Source of the DNA: JBAXRT01 sp037131065
GTDB lineage: Bacteria; Bacteroidota; Bacteroidia; Bacteroidales; FEN-979
Length of the DNA stretch: 14,792 nucleotides
Direction of reading: 5' to 3'
Assembly (NCBI GenBank): GCA_037131065.1
Contig: JBAXRT010000074.1
Span: 1 to 14,792 of the forward strand
Each line of letters begins with the position of its first letter. Position 1 is the stretch's first letter. Positions 1 to 6,412 of this stretch are shown piece by piece. The translations under genes and the position numbers were made by a program. The notes beneath the pieces were generated by a model that did not search any database, had not been told where the DNA came from, and worked only from the letters and a program-made list of their open reading frames with translations.

Positions 1-33
1 TACGTACTTTTTTTCTTTAGCTTGATTTGCCAT
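1..33 (-). CDS. 5' end of a gene running off the left edge
   Basis: An ATG at 33-31 on the minus strand opens a frame reading MANQAKEKKYV to the window edge without a stop. Only 11 codons are visible, so the product cannot be named. A lysine-rich N-terminus followed by a hydrophobic turn is compatible with many cytoplasmic proteins. The case for a real gene rests on the well-formed Bacteroidota promoter placed 39 bases upstream and on the abrupt end of the repeat-rich DNA before it. Confidence 0.6.
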   Translation of the reverse strand, partial: MANQAKEKKYV

Positions 34-71
34 GGTTTACAGTGTTTTGGTTTATCGAAAATTTAAGTGTG

Positions 72-101
72 CAAATTTACAGGAATTTTTGCTTTCTGCA
101 A
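72..101 (-). promoter_or_regulatory. Bacteroidota-type promoter for the left-edge gene
   Basis: On the minus strand there is TTG at 101-99, a 19-base spacer, and TAAATTTG at 79-72, which fits the -7 consensus TAnnTTTG exactly. The start codon at 33 would give a leader of about 30-35 bases. Assignment is by consensus match only. Confidence 0.65.
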
Positions 102-130
102 CCTGAAGGGTATCTATTTTGGTAGAAACA

Positions 131-274
131 ATTTCAATTTCCGATTGGACGATTGACGATTGACGATTTGATTGTTTGATTTACGATTTTGGATTGATAA
201 ATCCGGATAATCGTCAATCCACAATCGTCCAATTCAATCGTAAATCTAAAATCGAATCAATCGTAAATTGAAAT
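131..274. repeat. Heptamer-derived imperfect inverted repeat downstream of mtgA
   Basis: The gap between mtgA and the left-edge gene is made of variants of CGATTGA/CGATTTA in both orientations. Units at 150-156 and 157-163 are perfect tandem copies of CGATTGA, flanked by variants at 142-148 and 164-170. Inverted partners include 144-155 with 222-233 (12 bases), 151-161 with 209-219 (11 bases), 178-188 with 236-246 (11 bases) and 131-140 with 265-274 (10 bases). The pairings are offset from one another by multiples close to 7, as expected from slipped repeats. The array extends into the last codons of mtgA and supplies its stop codon. It could fold into a large hairpin in mtgA mRNA and act in termination or 3'-end protection; that role is inference. 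Confidence 0.75.
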
Positions 275-958
275 CTTCCCAATATTCCCCATGTTCCAGA
301 GGATCCACTGCTGGCGGCCGATCAGGTAACCGGAAGGGGAGGAGGGATTTGATTTGAGCGGGCTTGGCAGGCATGCTGCGATCAGTGCAGATTCACCTCG
401 GCTGAGTTTCGAGGCAGGCTTGCCGAAGTATGTCTCTGCAGCTGCCTGGGCGCCATAAATACCTTTTCCCATCTCGACCACATTCAGATAAACCTCCAGG
501 ATCCGCTTCTTGCTCCAGAAGAATTCGATCAGAACGGTGAAATAGACCTCGAACCCCTTTCGTACCCAGGACCGCTGGGGCCAGAGAAAAACATTCTTGG
601 CTGTCTGTTGGGAGATAGTGCTTGCCCCCCTGACCCTCTTACCCCCTTTCCGTTCATTATACTCCTTTGCCTTCTCAATGGCATCAAGGTCAAAGCCGTG
701 ATGCTCCATAAACCGGTTGTCTTCGGAGGCGATCACCGCCAGCGGAAGATCCGGGGAGATATCCCCGATCGATACCCAATCCTTTTTGAACTTCATTGAT
801 TGCCCGTCGAACAACTGCTGCGATGACCTGATGACCATGAGAGGGGTCACTGGAGGATTGACAAATTTGTAAAGCAGGACCATGAAGATGGATGACGCAA
901 AAAAGATGATTGCGGCATACTTCACGATCTTCAGGACGGGAAGAAGCCATTTTTTCAC
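257..958 (-). CDS. mtgA: Monofunctional biosynthetic peptidoglycan glycosyltransferase (MtgA)
   Basis: A GT51 glycosyltransferase of 233 residues that polymerises lipid II into glycan strands at the outer face of the inner membrane. One membrane segment lies at about residues 13-31. The GT51 motifs follow in order: SEDNRFMEH around 79-86 with catalytic Glu79, RGASTISQQTAKN at 110-122, and KRILEVYLN at 151-159 with Glu155. There is no transpeptidase domain and the length is normal for monofunctional enzymes. The start is GTG at 958; a TAG stop lies in the same frame only two codons upstream and is the stop of the preceding DUF4476 gene, so no earlier start is possible. The two genes are therefore very probably co-transcribed. 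The last residues (about ISIYD) are encoded by the downstream repeat, so the C-terminus may differ from that of relatives. Confidence 0.95.
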   Translation of the reverse strand: MKKWLLPVLKIVKYAAIIFFASSIFMVLLYKFVNPPVTPLMVIRSSQQLFDGQSMKFKKDWVSIGDISPDLPLAVIASEDNRFMEHHGFDLDAIEKAKEYNERKGGKRVRGASTISQQTAKNVFLWPQRSWVRKGFEVYFTVLIEFFWSKKRILEVYLNVVEMGKGIYGAQAAAETYFGKPASKLSRGESALIAACLPSPLKSNPSSPSGYLIGRQQWILWNMGNIGKISIYD

Positions 959-964
959 CGGTGG

Positions 965-1669
965 CTATTTTTTACCGGAGATGTATCGTTCAAGATCATC
1001 CTTTGATTTCTGGCTGTGGAGTTCATCGGTCACTTCGGAATAATTCTCCGGGTCATAAACAAAGTCATAGGCAAATTTTGCAAGACTCAGACGTGAGCTT
1101 TCAAGGTCGAAAATGTACATGGCCTGCTTTACCTGCGAAGAAAGCAGACAGTGCGATTCCACCATCTTCTTTGCAGAGCTGAGCTGTGATCCTTCAAATG
1201 GCTGTGAACTGACGGCAGCCAGGGCGATGTTGAAATCAACCTCGTTCATCGGATTGTTGCATATCTTGCTTTTGTCGGATGCAGGAGGCTCGTTTTTTGG
1301 AGCTGGTTTTGCCGGTTTGGCTTCGGCCTCTAAATCAGACCATTCTGAAGTGGTGGTCTCCAGAACATAAACACCCTTTGCATTCTGACCTACCTTGCAA
1401 TAGAGAATACTCCCCATCTTATTAAAGACACTTTTATTGATCTCTGGGATTGCCGTATCATCAAACACTACCCTCACTTTGAACGAGGGTCCCCCGGGGC
1501 GGTCACACTCCACGCGGGCTGCAGGCTCCTGATTTTGCTTACCGCTTGCGAGGTAGAGGGTGAACTTTTCCCCTTTAGGGGCAAACATGACAAGTGTTCC
1601 GAACTGTGCATAGGATCCTGCTGTGACGGTCACTAGAAGGATAAGAAGGAATGAACGAAGAGATCTCAT
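965..1669 (-). CDS. Secreted DUF4476 domain protein
   Basis: A 234-residue exported protein. A signal peptide spans about residues 1-21 (MRSLRSF, then a hydrophobic run ending SYAQ). The middle has a short beta-rich part and a Pro/Ala/Lys linker at about 120-140. The C-terminal 95 residues fit the DUF4476 pattern: PMNEVDF, then LSSAKKMVESHCLLSSQVKQ and FDLESSRLSLAKFAYDFVYDPENY. DUF4476 is common in Bacteroidota and has no established biochemical function. The frame is open 57 codons further upstream, but the ATG at 1669 is chosen because it starts the signal peptide and lies 24 bases after a -7 box. It is the first gene of a pair with mtgA, which begins 6 bases after its stop, suggesting an envelope role by association. 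Confidence 0.85.
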   Translation of the reverse strand: MRSLRSFLLILLVTVTAGSYAQFGTLVMFAPKGEKFTLYLASGKQNQEPAARVECDRPGGPSFKVRVVFDDTAIPEINKSVFNKMGSILYCKVGQNAKGVYVLETTTSEWSDLEAEAKPAKPAPKNEPPASDKSKICNNPMNEVDFNIALAAVSSQPFEGSQLSSAKKMVESHCLLSSQVKQAMYIFDLESSRLSLAKFAYDFVYDPENYSEVTDELHSQKSKDDLERYISGKK

Positions 1670-1693
1670 ATGTTTTTTTTTGAAAATTTCGTG

Positions 1694-1701
1694 CAAAGAT
1701 A
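1694..1701 (-). promoter_or_regulatory. -7 box for the DUF4476-mtgA pair
   Basis: TATCTTTG on the minus strand matches TAnnTTTG exactly and lies 24 bases before the ATG at 1669. No clear TTG is seen at the expected -33 spacing, so this is a weaker call than its divergent partner at 1762-1791. Confidence 0.5.
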
Positions 1702-1761
1702 ATGAATTCATCTGTTCTGCCCCGATGACCATGGCTCCGGTGAAGAATCTGGGCGAATTGC

Positions 1762-1791
1762 TTGTAGTTTCGGCTGGTTTTGCTAATTTTG
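1762..1791 (+). promoter_or_regulatory. Promoter of the lysine-ketoglutarate reductase gene
   Basis: TTG at 1762-1764, a 19-base spacer and TAATTTTG at 1784-1791 match the Bacteroidota vegetative consensus. The ATG at 1814 lies 22 bases after the -7 box. This promoter and the one at 1694-1701 point away from each other within a 144-base divergent gap, so a shared regulator is possible but none is visible. Confidence 0.7.
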
Positions 1792-1813
1792 TCAATCCAA
1801 AACTTCCCCCGTT

Positions 1814-3121
1814 ATGAGCAATTTTATCGGCATCCGTCACGAGGATAAATACGCCAGCGAGCGTCGTTCACCTCTCACTCCGAAACACATTGAGTGGCTG
1901 GTTAAACACAAGAAACTGGATTTCGTGATCCAGTCCTCAGATAAACGAATTTTTACCGATGATGAATATTCCCATGCCGGCGCAAAGATTTCAAAAGACC
2001 TGAAAAAATGCTCTGTTATCTTCGGTGTGAAAGAAATCCCGGAAGCAACCTTCGAGCTGGGAAAAACCTATGTGTTCTTTGCCCATGTGATCAAAGGACA
2101 GCCCAGGAACATGTCAATGCTGAAACGCATGATGGAATTAAAGTGTAACCTCATCGATTACGAAAAAGTAGTGGATGAACAAGGCAAACGTCTCATCTTT
2201 TTCGGACGATACGCGGGTATGGCAGGCATGATCAACTCTCTCTGGGCGCTCGGCCTCAGGCTAAAGGATTATGGTTACAACTCCATCCTGGCACGGTTAA
2301 AGCAGGCCCACCAGTACAATTCCCTCAATGATGCCAAAGATGATATTTCCGGTATTGGTCAGCTCGTTGCCGAAAATGGCATTCCACATGAATTGAGGCC
2401 TTTCGTGATCGGCTTTACAGGCTATGGAAATGTTTCCCAAGGCGCACAGGAGATCTGCGGTTTATTGCCGGTCAAGGAGATCTCTCCTGAAAAGTTGCTC
2501 GGGCTCAGCCACAGGAAAAATATTCCTGATAACATCATCTATAAAGTGATCTTTAAAGAGGAAGACCTTTTTGAGCATTGTCTGGGTCATCCATTCGACC
2601 TGCATGATTATTATGCAAATCCTCAGGATTACCAGTCGAAATTCGAAATGTACATTCCCCATCTCTCCATGATGATCAACTGCATCTATTGGGATAAAAG
2701 GTACCCGAAACTGGTTACGAAGGAATACCTGAAAAAAGCCTTCTCCAAGGGCCGACCCAAACTGAATGTAATTGGTGATATAAGCTGCGACGTGGAAGGT
2801 TCCGTGGAATGTACGCTCACCCCCACCGAGATCGAGGACCCGCTGTTTGTCTATGATCCGTCAGCTGAAACCATCCGAATGGGTCACACCGGTAAGGGAA
2901 TGCTGGTCATGGCTGTGGATATTCTTCCGGCCGAATTGCCGCGCGATGCTTCCTTCGGCTTTGGCGATGTGCTCGTCAATTTCGTAAAACCCATTGCTGA
3001 TGCGGATTTTGATGAAAATTTCGAAGATCTAGACCTGCCCCGGCCCATTAAAAAGGGACTGATCCTGCATAAAGGACAGCTTACTCCCGAGTATGAATAT
3101 CTGGAGGAATTCCTGAAATAA
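1814..3121 (+). CDS. Lysine-ketoglutarate reductase (saccharopine-forming)
   Basis: A 435-residue protein resembling the N-terminal half of eukaryotic aminoadipate-semialdehyde synthase, which condenses lysine with 2-oxoglutarate and reduces the imine to saccharopine. Family landmarks are visible in order: HEDKYASERRSPLTPKHI at 9-26, GVKEIP with Lys73, FFAHVIKGQ with His91 (equivalent to the catalytic Lys/His pair of yeast saccharopine dehydrogenase), LIDYEKVVDEQG at 113-124, FGRYAGMAGMIN at 130-141, and a glycine-rich nucleotide-binding stretch GFTGYGNVSQGAQ at 200-212. The C-terminal part has NCIYWDKRYPKLVT as in the eukaryotic enzyme. Direction of catalysis is inferred from pairing with the next gene. 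It has its own promoter. Heptamer repeats begin three bases after the stop codon. Confidence 0.88.
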   Translation: MSNFIGIRHEDKYASERRSPLTPKHIEWLVKHKKLDFVIQSSDKRIFTDDEYSHAGAKISKDLKKCSVIFGVKEIPEATFELGKTYVFFAHVIKGQPRNMSMLKRMMELKCNLIDYEKVVDEQGKRLIFFGRYAGMAGMINSLWALGLRLKDYGYNSILARLKQAHQYNSLNDAKDDISGIGQLVAENGIPHELRPFVIGFTGYGNVSQGAQEICGLLPVKEISPEKLLGLSHRKNIPDNIIYKVIFKEEDLFEHCLGHPFDLHDYYANPQDYQSKFEMYIPHLSMMINCIYWDKRYPKLVTKEYLKKAFSKGRPKLNVIGDISCDVEGSVECTLTPTEIEDPLFVYDPSAETIRMGHTGKGMLVMAVDILPAELPRDASFGFGDVLVNFVKPIADADFDENFEDLDLPRPIKKGLILHKGQLTPEYEYLEEFLK

Positions 3122-3124
3122 TTA

Positions 3125-3173
3125 CGAGTGACGATTTACGAGTGACGAATGGATTTTAGATTTTGAATTTGAA
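3125..3173 (+). repeat. CGANTGA-type heptamer array after the reductase stop codon
   Basis: Starting three bases after the TAA that ends at 3121, units of 7 bases run in constant register: CGAGTGA at 3125 and 3139, CGATTTA at 3132, CGAATGG at 3146, then A/T-rich units at 3153, 3160 and 3167. The stretch GATTTTAGATTT at 3152-3163 also occurs on the minus strand at 253-242, downstream of mtgA, showing that the two arrays are related. Confidence 0.75.
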
Positions 3174-3202
3174 TATTACCCTGTTACCAATATCCAATGA
3201 CT

Positions 3203-3307
<105 letters not shown>

Positions 3308-3329
3308 TGTAAACTAAAAAAACTAACCC

Positions 3330-4679
3330 ATGAAAAAAGTGCTTATCCTCGGTTCCGGCCTCGTAGCCAAGCCGATCATTCAATACCTGCTTCAGAAGAA
3401 CTACCTTGTAACAGTTGCCTCCAACACCCTCGACCGCTCAGAGGCAATGATCGCGGGCCATCCAAACGGGAAATCGGTTTTCTGGGAAGCCTCCGACGAA
3501 AATTCACTTAGTACCCTGGTAGAACTTCATGATCTCACCGTAAGCCTCCTTCCCTATGTTTTTCATGTCATGGTTGCAAAGCACTGCATCCGGCACAGGA
3601 AAAACATGGTCACCACATCCTATGTAAAGCCTGAGATGAAAGCCCTCGATGAGGAGGCACGGAGATCAGGCATCATCATCCTGAACGAATGCGGGCTGGA
3701 TCCCGGTATCGACCACATGTCGGCGATGCGCATCATCGACAATGTCCATGAAAAGGAGGGCGCTGTCCTTGAATTCTATTCGATCTGCGGGGCCCTGCCT
3801 GCTCCGGAAGCAGCAAGCAATCCCTTTAGGTATAAATTCTCATGGAGTCCCAAAGGAGTTATCATGGCCGGGAACAACGACGCCCGGTTCCTCCGTCACG
3901 GAGAGATCGTTGAGCTGAATACAAAGGATCTCTTCAAAAACCCCTTCCATGTGGTCTTTCCCGAAGTGGGGATCCTTGATGTCTATCCCAACCGCGACTC
4001 GATGGCATATAAGGAGATTTATGGCATTCCCGAGGCCCGAACCCTCTACCGCGGAACCTTCCGATACCCGGGTTGGTGCGAAACACTCGATGTGATGAAG
4101 AGACTATCACTCATCTCGAACGATATATTCGATATGACAGGGATGACTTATCCCGACATGGTCCGGCATCAGTTAGAAGTCGGCAGTCGGCAGTCGGCAG
4201 TCGGCAGTCTGCGACATGAAGTTGCCGTTCATCTTGGAATTCCGGAATCGGCTCATGCACTGGAAGCGATGCAATGGCTTGGTCTTTTTGATGAGATCCA
4301 GATGAACCGGGGAGTTGATTCAACATTTGAGGTTACCTCTGACCTGATGATCGCAAAAATGGAACTTGGCCGCGAAGAGCGGGATATGGTCGCACTGCAG
4401 CACACTTTTCTGGCTGCATACTCCGACGGAAGAAAGGAGGTGATCCGCTCAAGGATGCTTGACTTCGGAACCCTTGCAACCGATACATCTATTGCCAGAA
4501 CCGTTGCGCTGCCTGCAGCTATCGGGGTCGAAATGATCCTCAGGGAAGAGATAAAAGTAAAAGGAGTCCATATCCCCGTGATCCCGGAAATTTACAACCC
4601 CATCCTGCATCAGCTCGAGTCGCTGGGTATCCGGATGACCGAGGAGTATGGATTACCATTAACCGACAACATATCATAG
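3330..4679 (+). CDS. Saccharopine dehydrogenase (glutamate-forming type)
   Basis: A 449-residue enzyme resembling the C-terminal half of eukaryotic aminoadipate-semialdehyde synthase; it oxidises saccharopine to glutamate and 2-aminoadipate 6-semialdehyde. The Rossmann nucleotide-binding motif GSGLVAKP is at 8-15. Family blocks follow: SLLPYVFHVMVAKHC (72-86), NMVTTSY (92-98), ECGLDPGIDHM (120-130), CGALPAPEAASNPFRYKFSW (153-172), and YPNRDSMAYKEIYGI (219-233). The start gives the Rossmann strand at once (MKKVLILGSG); no Shine-Dalgarno is seen, only A-rich leader. Residues 281-295, in the loop between the family's central and C-terminal blocks, are encoded by an in-frame heptamer array. It follows the reductase gene by 208 bases of repeats with no clear promoter between, so the two are probably one transcript. 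Confidence 0.9.
   Translation: MKKVLILGSGLVAKPIIQYLLQKNYLVTVASNTLDRSEAMIAGHPNGKSVFWEASDENSLSTLVELHDLTVSLLPYVFHVMVAKHCIRHRKNMVTTSYVKPEMKALDEEARRSGIIILNECGLDPGIDHMSAMRIIDNVHEKEGAVLEFYSICGALPAPEAASNPFRYKFSWSPKGVIMAGNNDARFLRHGEIVELNTKDLFKNPFHVVFPEVGILDVYPNRDSMAYKEIYGIPEARTLYRGTFRYPGWCETLDVMKRLSLISNDIFDMTGMTYPDMVRHQLEVGSRQSAVGSLRHEVAVHLGIPESAHALEAMQWLGLFDEIQMNRGVDSTFEVTSDLMIAKMELGREERDMVALQHTFLAAYSDGRKEVIRSRMLDFGTLATDTSIARTVALPAAIGVEMILREEIKVKGVHIPVIPEIYNPILHQLESLGIRMTEEYGLPLTDNIS
4171..4212 (+). repeat. Heptamer array inside the saccharopine dehydrogenase coding sequence
   Basis: Four perfect AGTCGGC units occupy 4178-4205, followed by a variant AGTCTGC at 4206-4212 and preceded by AGTTAGA at 4171-4177. 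AGTCGGC is the complement of GCCGACT, so it belongs to the same family as the 3203-3307 array but lies in the opposite orientation. Translation gives a 7-residue period (VGSRQSA). Because a unit is 7 bases, adding one would bring TGA at 4217-4219 into frame and removing one would bring TGA at 4303-4305 into frame. Confidence 0.95.
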
Positions 4680-4682
4680 TAA

Positions 4683-4702
4683 AGACGCACCGCGGTGCGT
4701 CT
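4683..4702. repeat. 20-base perfect palindrome
   Basis: AGACGCACCGCGGTGCGTCT reads the same on both strands and begins four bases after the saccharopine dehydrogenase stop codon. As RNA it would form a strong GC-rich stem, but no T tract follows, so it is not a standard intrinsic terminator. From memory, GAGACGC/GCGTCTC palindromes of this type occur as dispersed REP-like elements in Bacteroidota and cyanobacteria; membership in such a family is inference. Confidence 0.85.
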
Positions 4703-4736
4703 CCTGACAAGATACCACACAACACAACTGAGATCT

Positions 4737-5612
4737 ATGGGAATAGGAGAGATTATCGTCACCATCATCATCATCATCGTGCTCTTTGCCGTCTTCAGTA
4801 TGAGAAAGAAATCGGCAGGAACGGAACCAGGACCTTCCGGTAATAAGGAAAATGAAAAGTCAAACCACCAACCCGGAGGCTCGTTCTTCGGTGGCGGCGG
4901 TCGCTATGGCAAGTGGGTTGGGGGAGGACTTGGCTGGGTCTTTGGCGGTCCCATCGGGGCGATCCTTGGACTGGCCCTCGGATCGATGTTCGACGGGATG
5001 AACAGTGGAAAGTTTGCCTACCAGGGAACCCCGCGCGGAGATTTCTCCATGAGCCTGCTCGTCCTCTCCGCGGCAGTGATGAAAGCCGATAATAAAATCG
5101 TCAGATCGGAGCTTGATTATATCAGGAATTTCTTTATTGCACAGTTCGGCCAGGAGGAGGCCGGCCGGCTGATCCTTATGCTCCGAGAGATCCTGAAACA
5201 GGAGATCAATGTGGAGGAGGTCAGTACTCAGGTCGGTCAGTATACCGATTACCCCGTCAGGCTTCAGCTGGTACACTATCTCTTCGGGATTGCCGCTGCC
5301 GACGGACTGTATCATCCCGATGAAGTTGATATGATAGGAACGATCTGCGGATACATGGGGGTCTCTTCCGCCGATTTCAACTCCATCAAAGCCATGTTCG
5401 TAAAAAGCACAGGCTGGGCCTACGATGTGCTAGAAATCACCTCATCGGCCACCGATGATGAGGTTAAGAAGTCTTACCGTGAAATGGCGAAAAAACATCA
5501 TCCTGATAAGGTTGCCAATCTCGGAGAGGATATAAAACGGGCCGCCACCGAAAAGTTCCAGAAGATTAACGCGGCCTACGAAGAGATCAAGAAGCTGCGG
5601 GGTATGAATTAA
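4737..5612 (+). CDS. Membrane-anchored TerB/J-domain co-chaperone (DjlA-like)
   Basis: A 291-residue protein with DjlA-like architecture. A single membrane segment (about 4-21) is followed by a polar linker and a glycine-rich, zipper-like stretch (about 47-85). A TerB-like helical domain follows at about 103-222; it contains the paired acidic motifs KADNKIVRSELDYIR and AADGLYHPDEVDMI. A C-terminal J domain (about 227-287) carries the DnaK-stimulating HPD at 255-257. It would recruit DnaK to the inner face of the membrane. The ATG at 4737 is preferred over one 14 codons upstream because it places the membrane segment at the N-terminus and the upstream codons overlap the palindrome. The annotated DjlA name is not given because the glycine-rich insert is larger than I expect and orthology is not shown. 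Its stop codon is overlapped by the next repeat array. Confidence 0.85.
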   Translation: MGIGEIIVTIIIIIVLFAVFSMRKKSAGTEPGPSGNKENEKSNHQPGGSFFGGGGRYGKWVGGGLGWVFGGPIGAILGLALGSMFDGMNSGKFAYQGTPRGDFSMSLLVLSAAVMKADNKIVRSELDYIRNFFIAQFGQEEAGRLILMLREILKQEINVEEVSTQVGQYTDYPVRLQLVHYLFGIAAADGLYHPDEVDMIGTICGYMGVSSADFNSIKAMFVKSTGWAYDVLEITSSATDDEVKKSYREMAKKHHPDKVANLGEDIKRAATEKFQKINAAYEEIKKLRGMN

Positions 5613-5653
5613 GTCGGCAGTTAGTAGTTAGCAGTCATTCGTCACTCGTCATT
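5612..5653. repeat. Composite heptamer array filling a convergent gene gap
   Basis: Six units in unbroken 7-base register cover the whole gap between two converging genes. The first three (5612, 5619, 5626) are of the AGTNNGC kind, the fourth (5633) AGTCATT is a transition, and the last two (5640, 5647) are CGTCANT. The array starts on the final base of the TAA of the J-domain gene and runs through the TGA of the dipeptidase gene (5651-5649). Read on the minus strand it has CGANTGA units first and GCNNACT units second, the same order as 3125-3307 on the plus strand. Confidence 0.85.
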
Positions 5654-6356
5654 CGTCGAGTTCTTCAAAGGTCAGATCCATCAACTCGTAGTCTTCCCAC
5701 CCTTTGAAGTCGAAATGCCACCATTCGTCCGGGTAGACGGTAAATCCACGGGCGTTCATGACATCGATCAGTATCTTTCGATTCTTTAATGCCTTCTCAG
5801 GAAGATCCATCCAGGTCGGACTTGCTTTTTTGGTAAAATCATCATAAGGGGTCGGCATCTCGAGCTCTTTGCCGCTCTTCAGGTCTGTGAGGCTTAAGTC
5901 GACGGCACAGCCCCGGTTGTGACGGGAACCTTTCCATGGTGCTGCAACAAAGACGGTATCGTGCATGACATTATAAAAAAGCAGGGTGGCGGTATAAGGA
6001 CGGTAGGCATCAAAAACCTTTAATCCCAATCCTTTTTTTTCAAGATCCTTCTGAACCTGTGCAAGCGCCCTGGCCACGGGGAGCCTGGTAAAGGCCCTGG
6101 CAGAGGCATAGATCCTGGCGTGTGTGAAGTTATCCGTAGAGGCATATCGGATGTCGAGCCTGATCGCGGGAACGACCTGAACAAGTTCGACAAGTTTTTT
6201 CAGGCTGTCGGAATGCACAAGGCTGTCGTAGGATTGGATGGTTGAAATTATCTTCAGTCTGTAGGGATTTTCTTTAACGGTTTGGGCATGAATGTTTTGA
6301 AGGAAAAACAAGAGTGCTATGACCGTAACCATTTTAATTTTCAGCAGAAACCTCAT
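5649..6356 (-). CDS. ddpX: D-alanyl-D-alanine dipeptidase (VanX/DdpX family, M15D)
   Basis: A 235-residue exported zinc peptidase that splits D-Ala-D-Ala; housekeeping members recycle or scavenge peptidoglycan-derived dipeptide rather than give vancomycin resistance. A signal peptide spans about 1-24 (ends IHAQ). The M15 zinc site is complete: SRHNRGCAVD (144-153) supplies His146 and Asp153, and DEWWH (210-214) supplies catalytic Glu211 and His214. DAYRP carries Arg119, which in VanX stabilises the transition state. No vanH, vanA or van regulators lie nearby, which argues against a resistance cluster. The stop codon lies within a heptamer array shared with the convergent J-domain gene. Confidence 0.92.
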   Translation of the reverse strand: MRFLLKIKMVTVIALLFFLQNIHAQTVKENPYRLKIISTIQSYDSLVHSDSLKKLVELVQVVPAIRLDIRYASTDNFTHARIYASARAFTRLPVARALAQVQKDLEKKGLGLKVFDAYRPYTATLLFYNVMHDTVFVAAPWKGSRHNRGCAVDLSLTDLKSGKELEMPTPYDDFTKKASPTWMDLPEKALKNRKILIDVMNARGFTVYPDEWWHFDFKGWEDYELMDLTFEELDE

Positions 6357-6381
6357 ATCTTCGTCATTGGATTATTCATTA

Positions 6382-6410
6382 CAAAGATCGAAAATCCCAT
6401 ACAGAATCAA
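6382..6410 (-). promoter_or_regulatory. Possible promoter of the dipeptidase gene
   Basis: On the minus strand TTG at 6410-6408, an 18-base spacer and GATCTTTG at 6389-6382 resemble the Bacteroidota consensus with one mismatch (G for the first T of TAnnTTTG). It lies 25 bases before the ATG at 6356. No clear plus-strand box is seen for the divergent oxidoreductase gene. Confidence 0.45.
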
Positions 6411-6412
6411 TA

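Noticed and set aside
1670..1840. Extended N-terminus of the DUF4476 gene
   Set aside because: The extra 57 codons have no signal peptide, overlap the divergent reductase start and its promoter, and precede a well-placed -7 box and signal peptide at 1669.
4683..4702. Intrinsic terminator of the lysine operon
   Set aside because: The stem is strong but no run of T follows on either strand; it is listed as a palindromic repeat instead.
5649..6356. Vancomycin resistance gene vanX
   Set aside because: Catalytic motifs fit, but no vanH, vanA/B, vanR or vanS is present and the gene has its own signal peptide; a housekeeping dipeptidase fits better.
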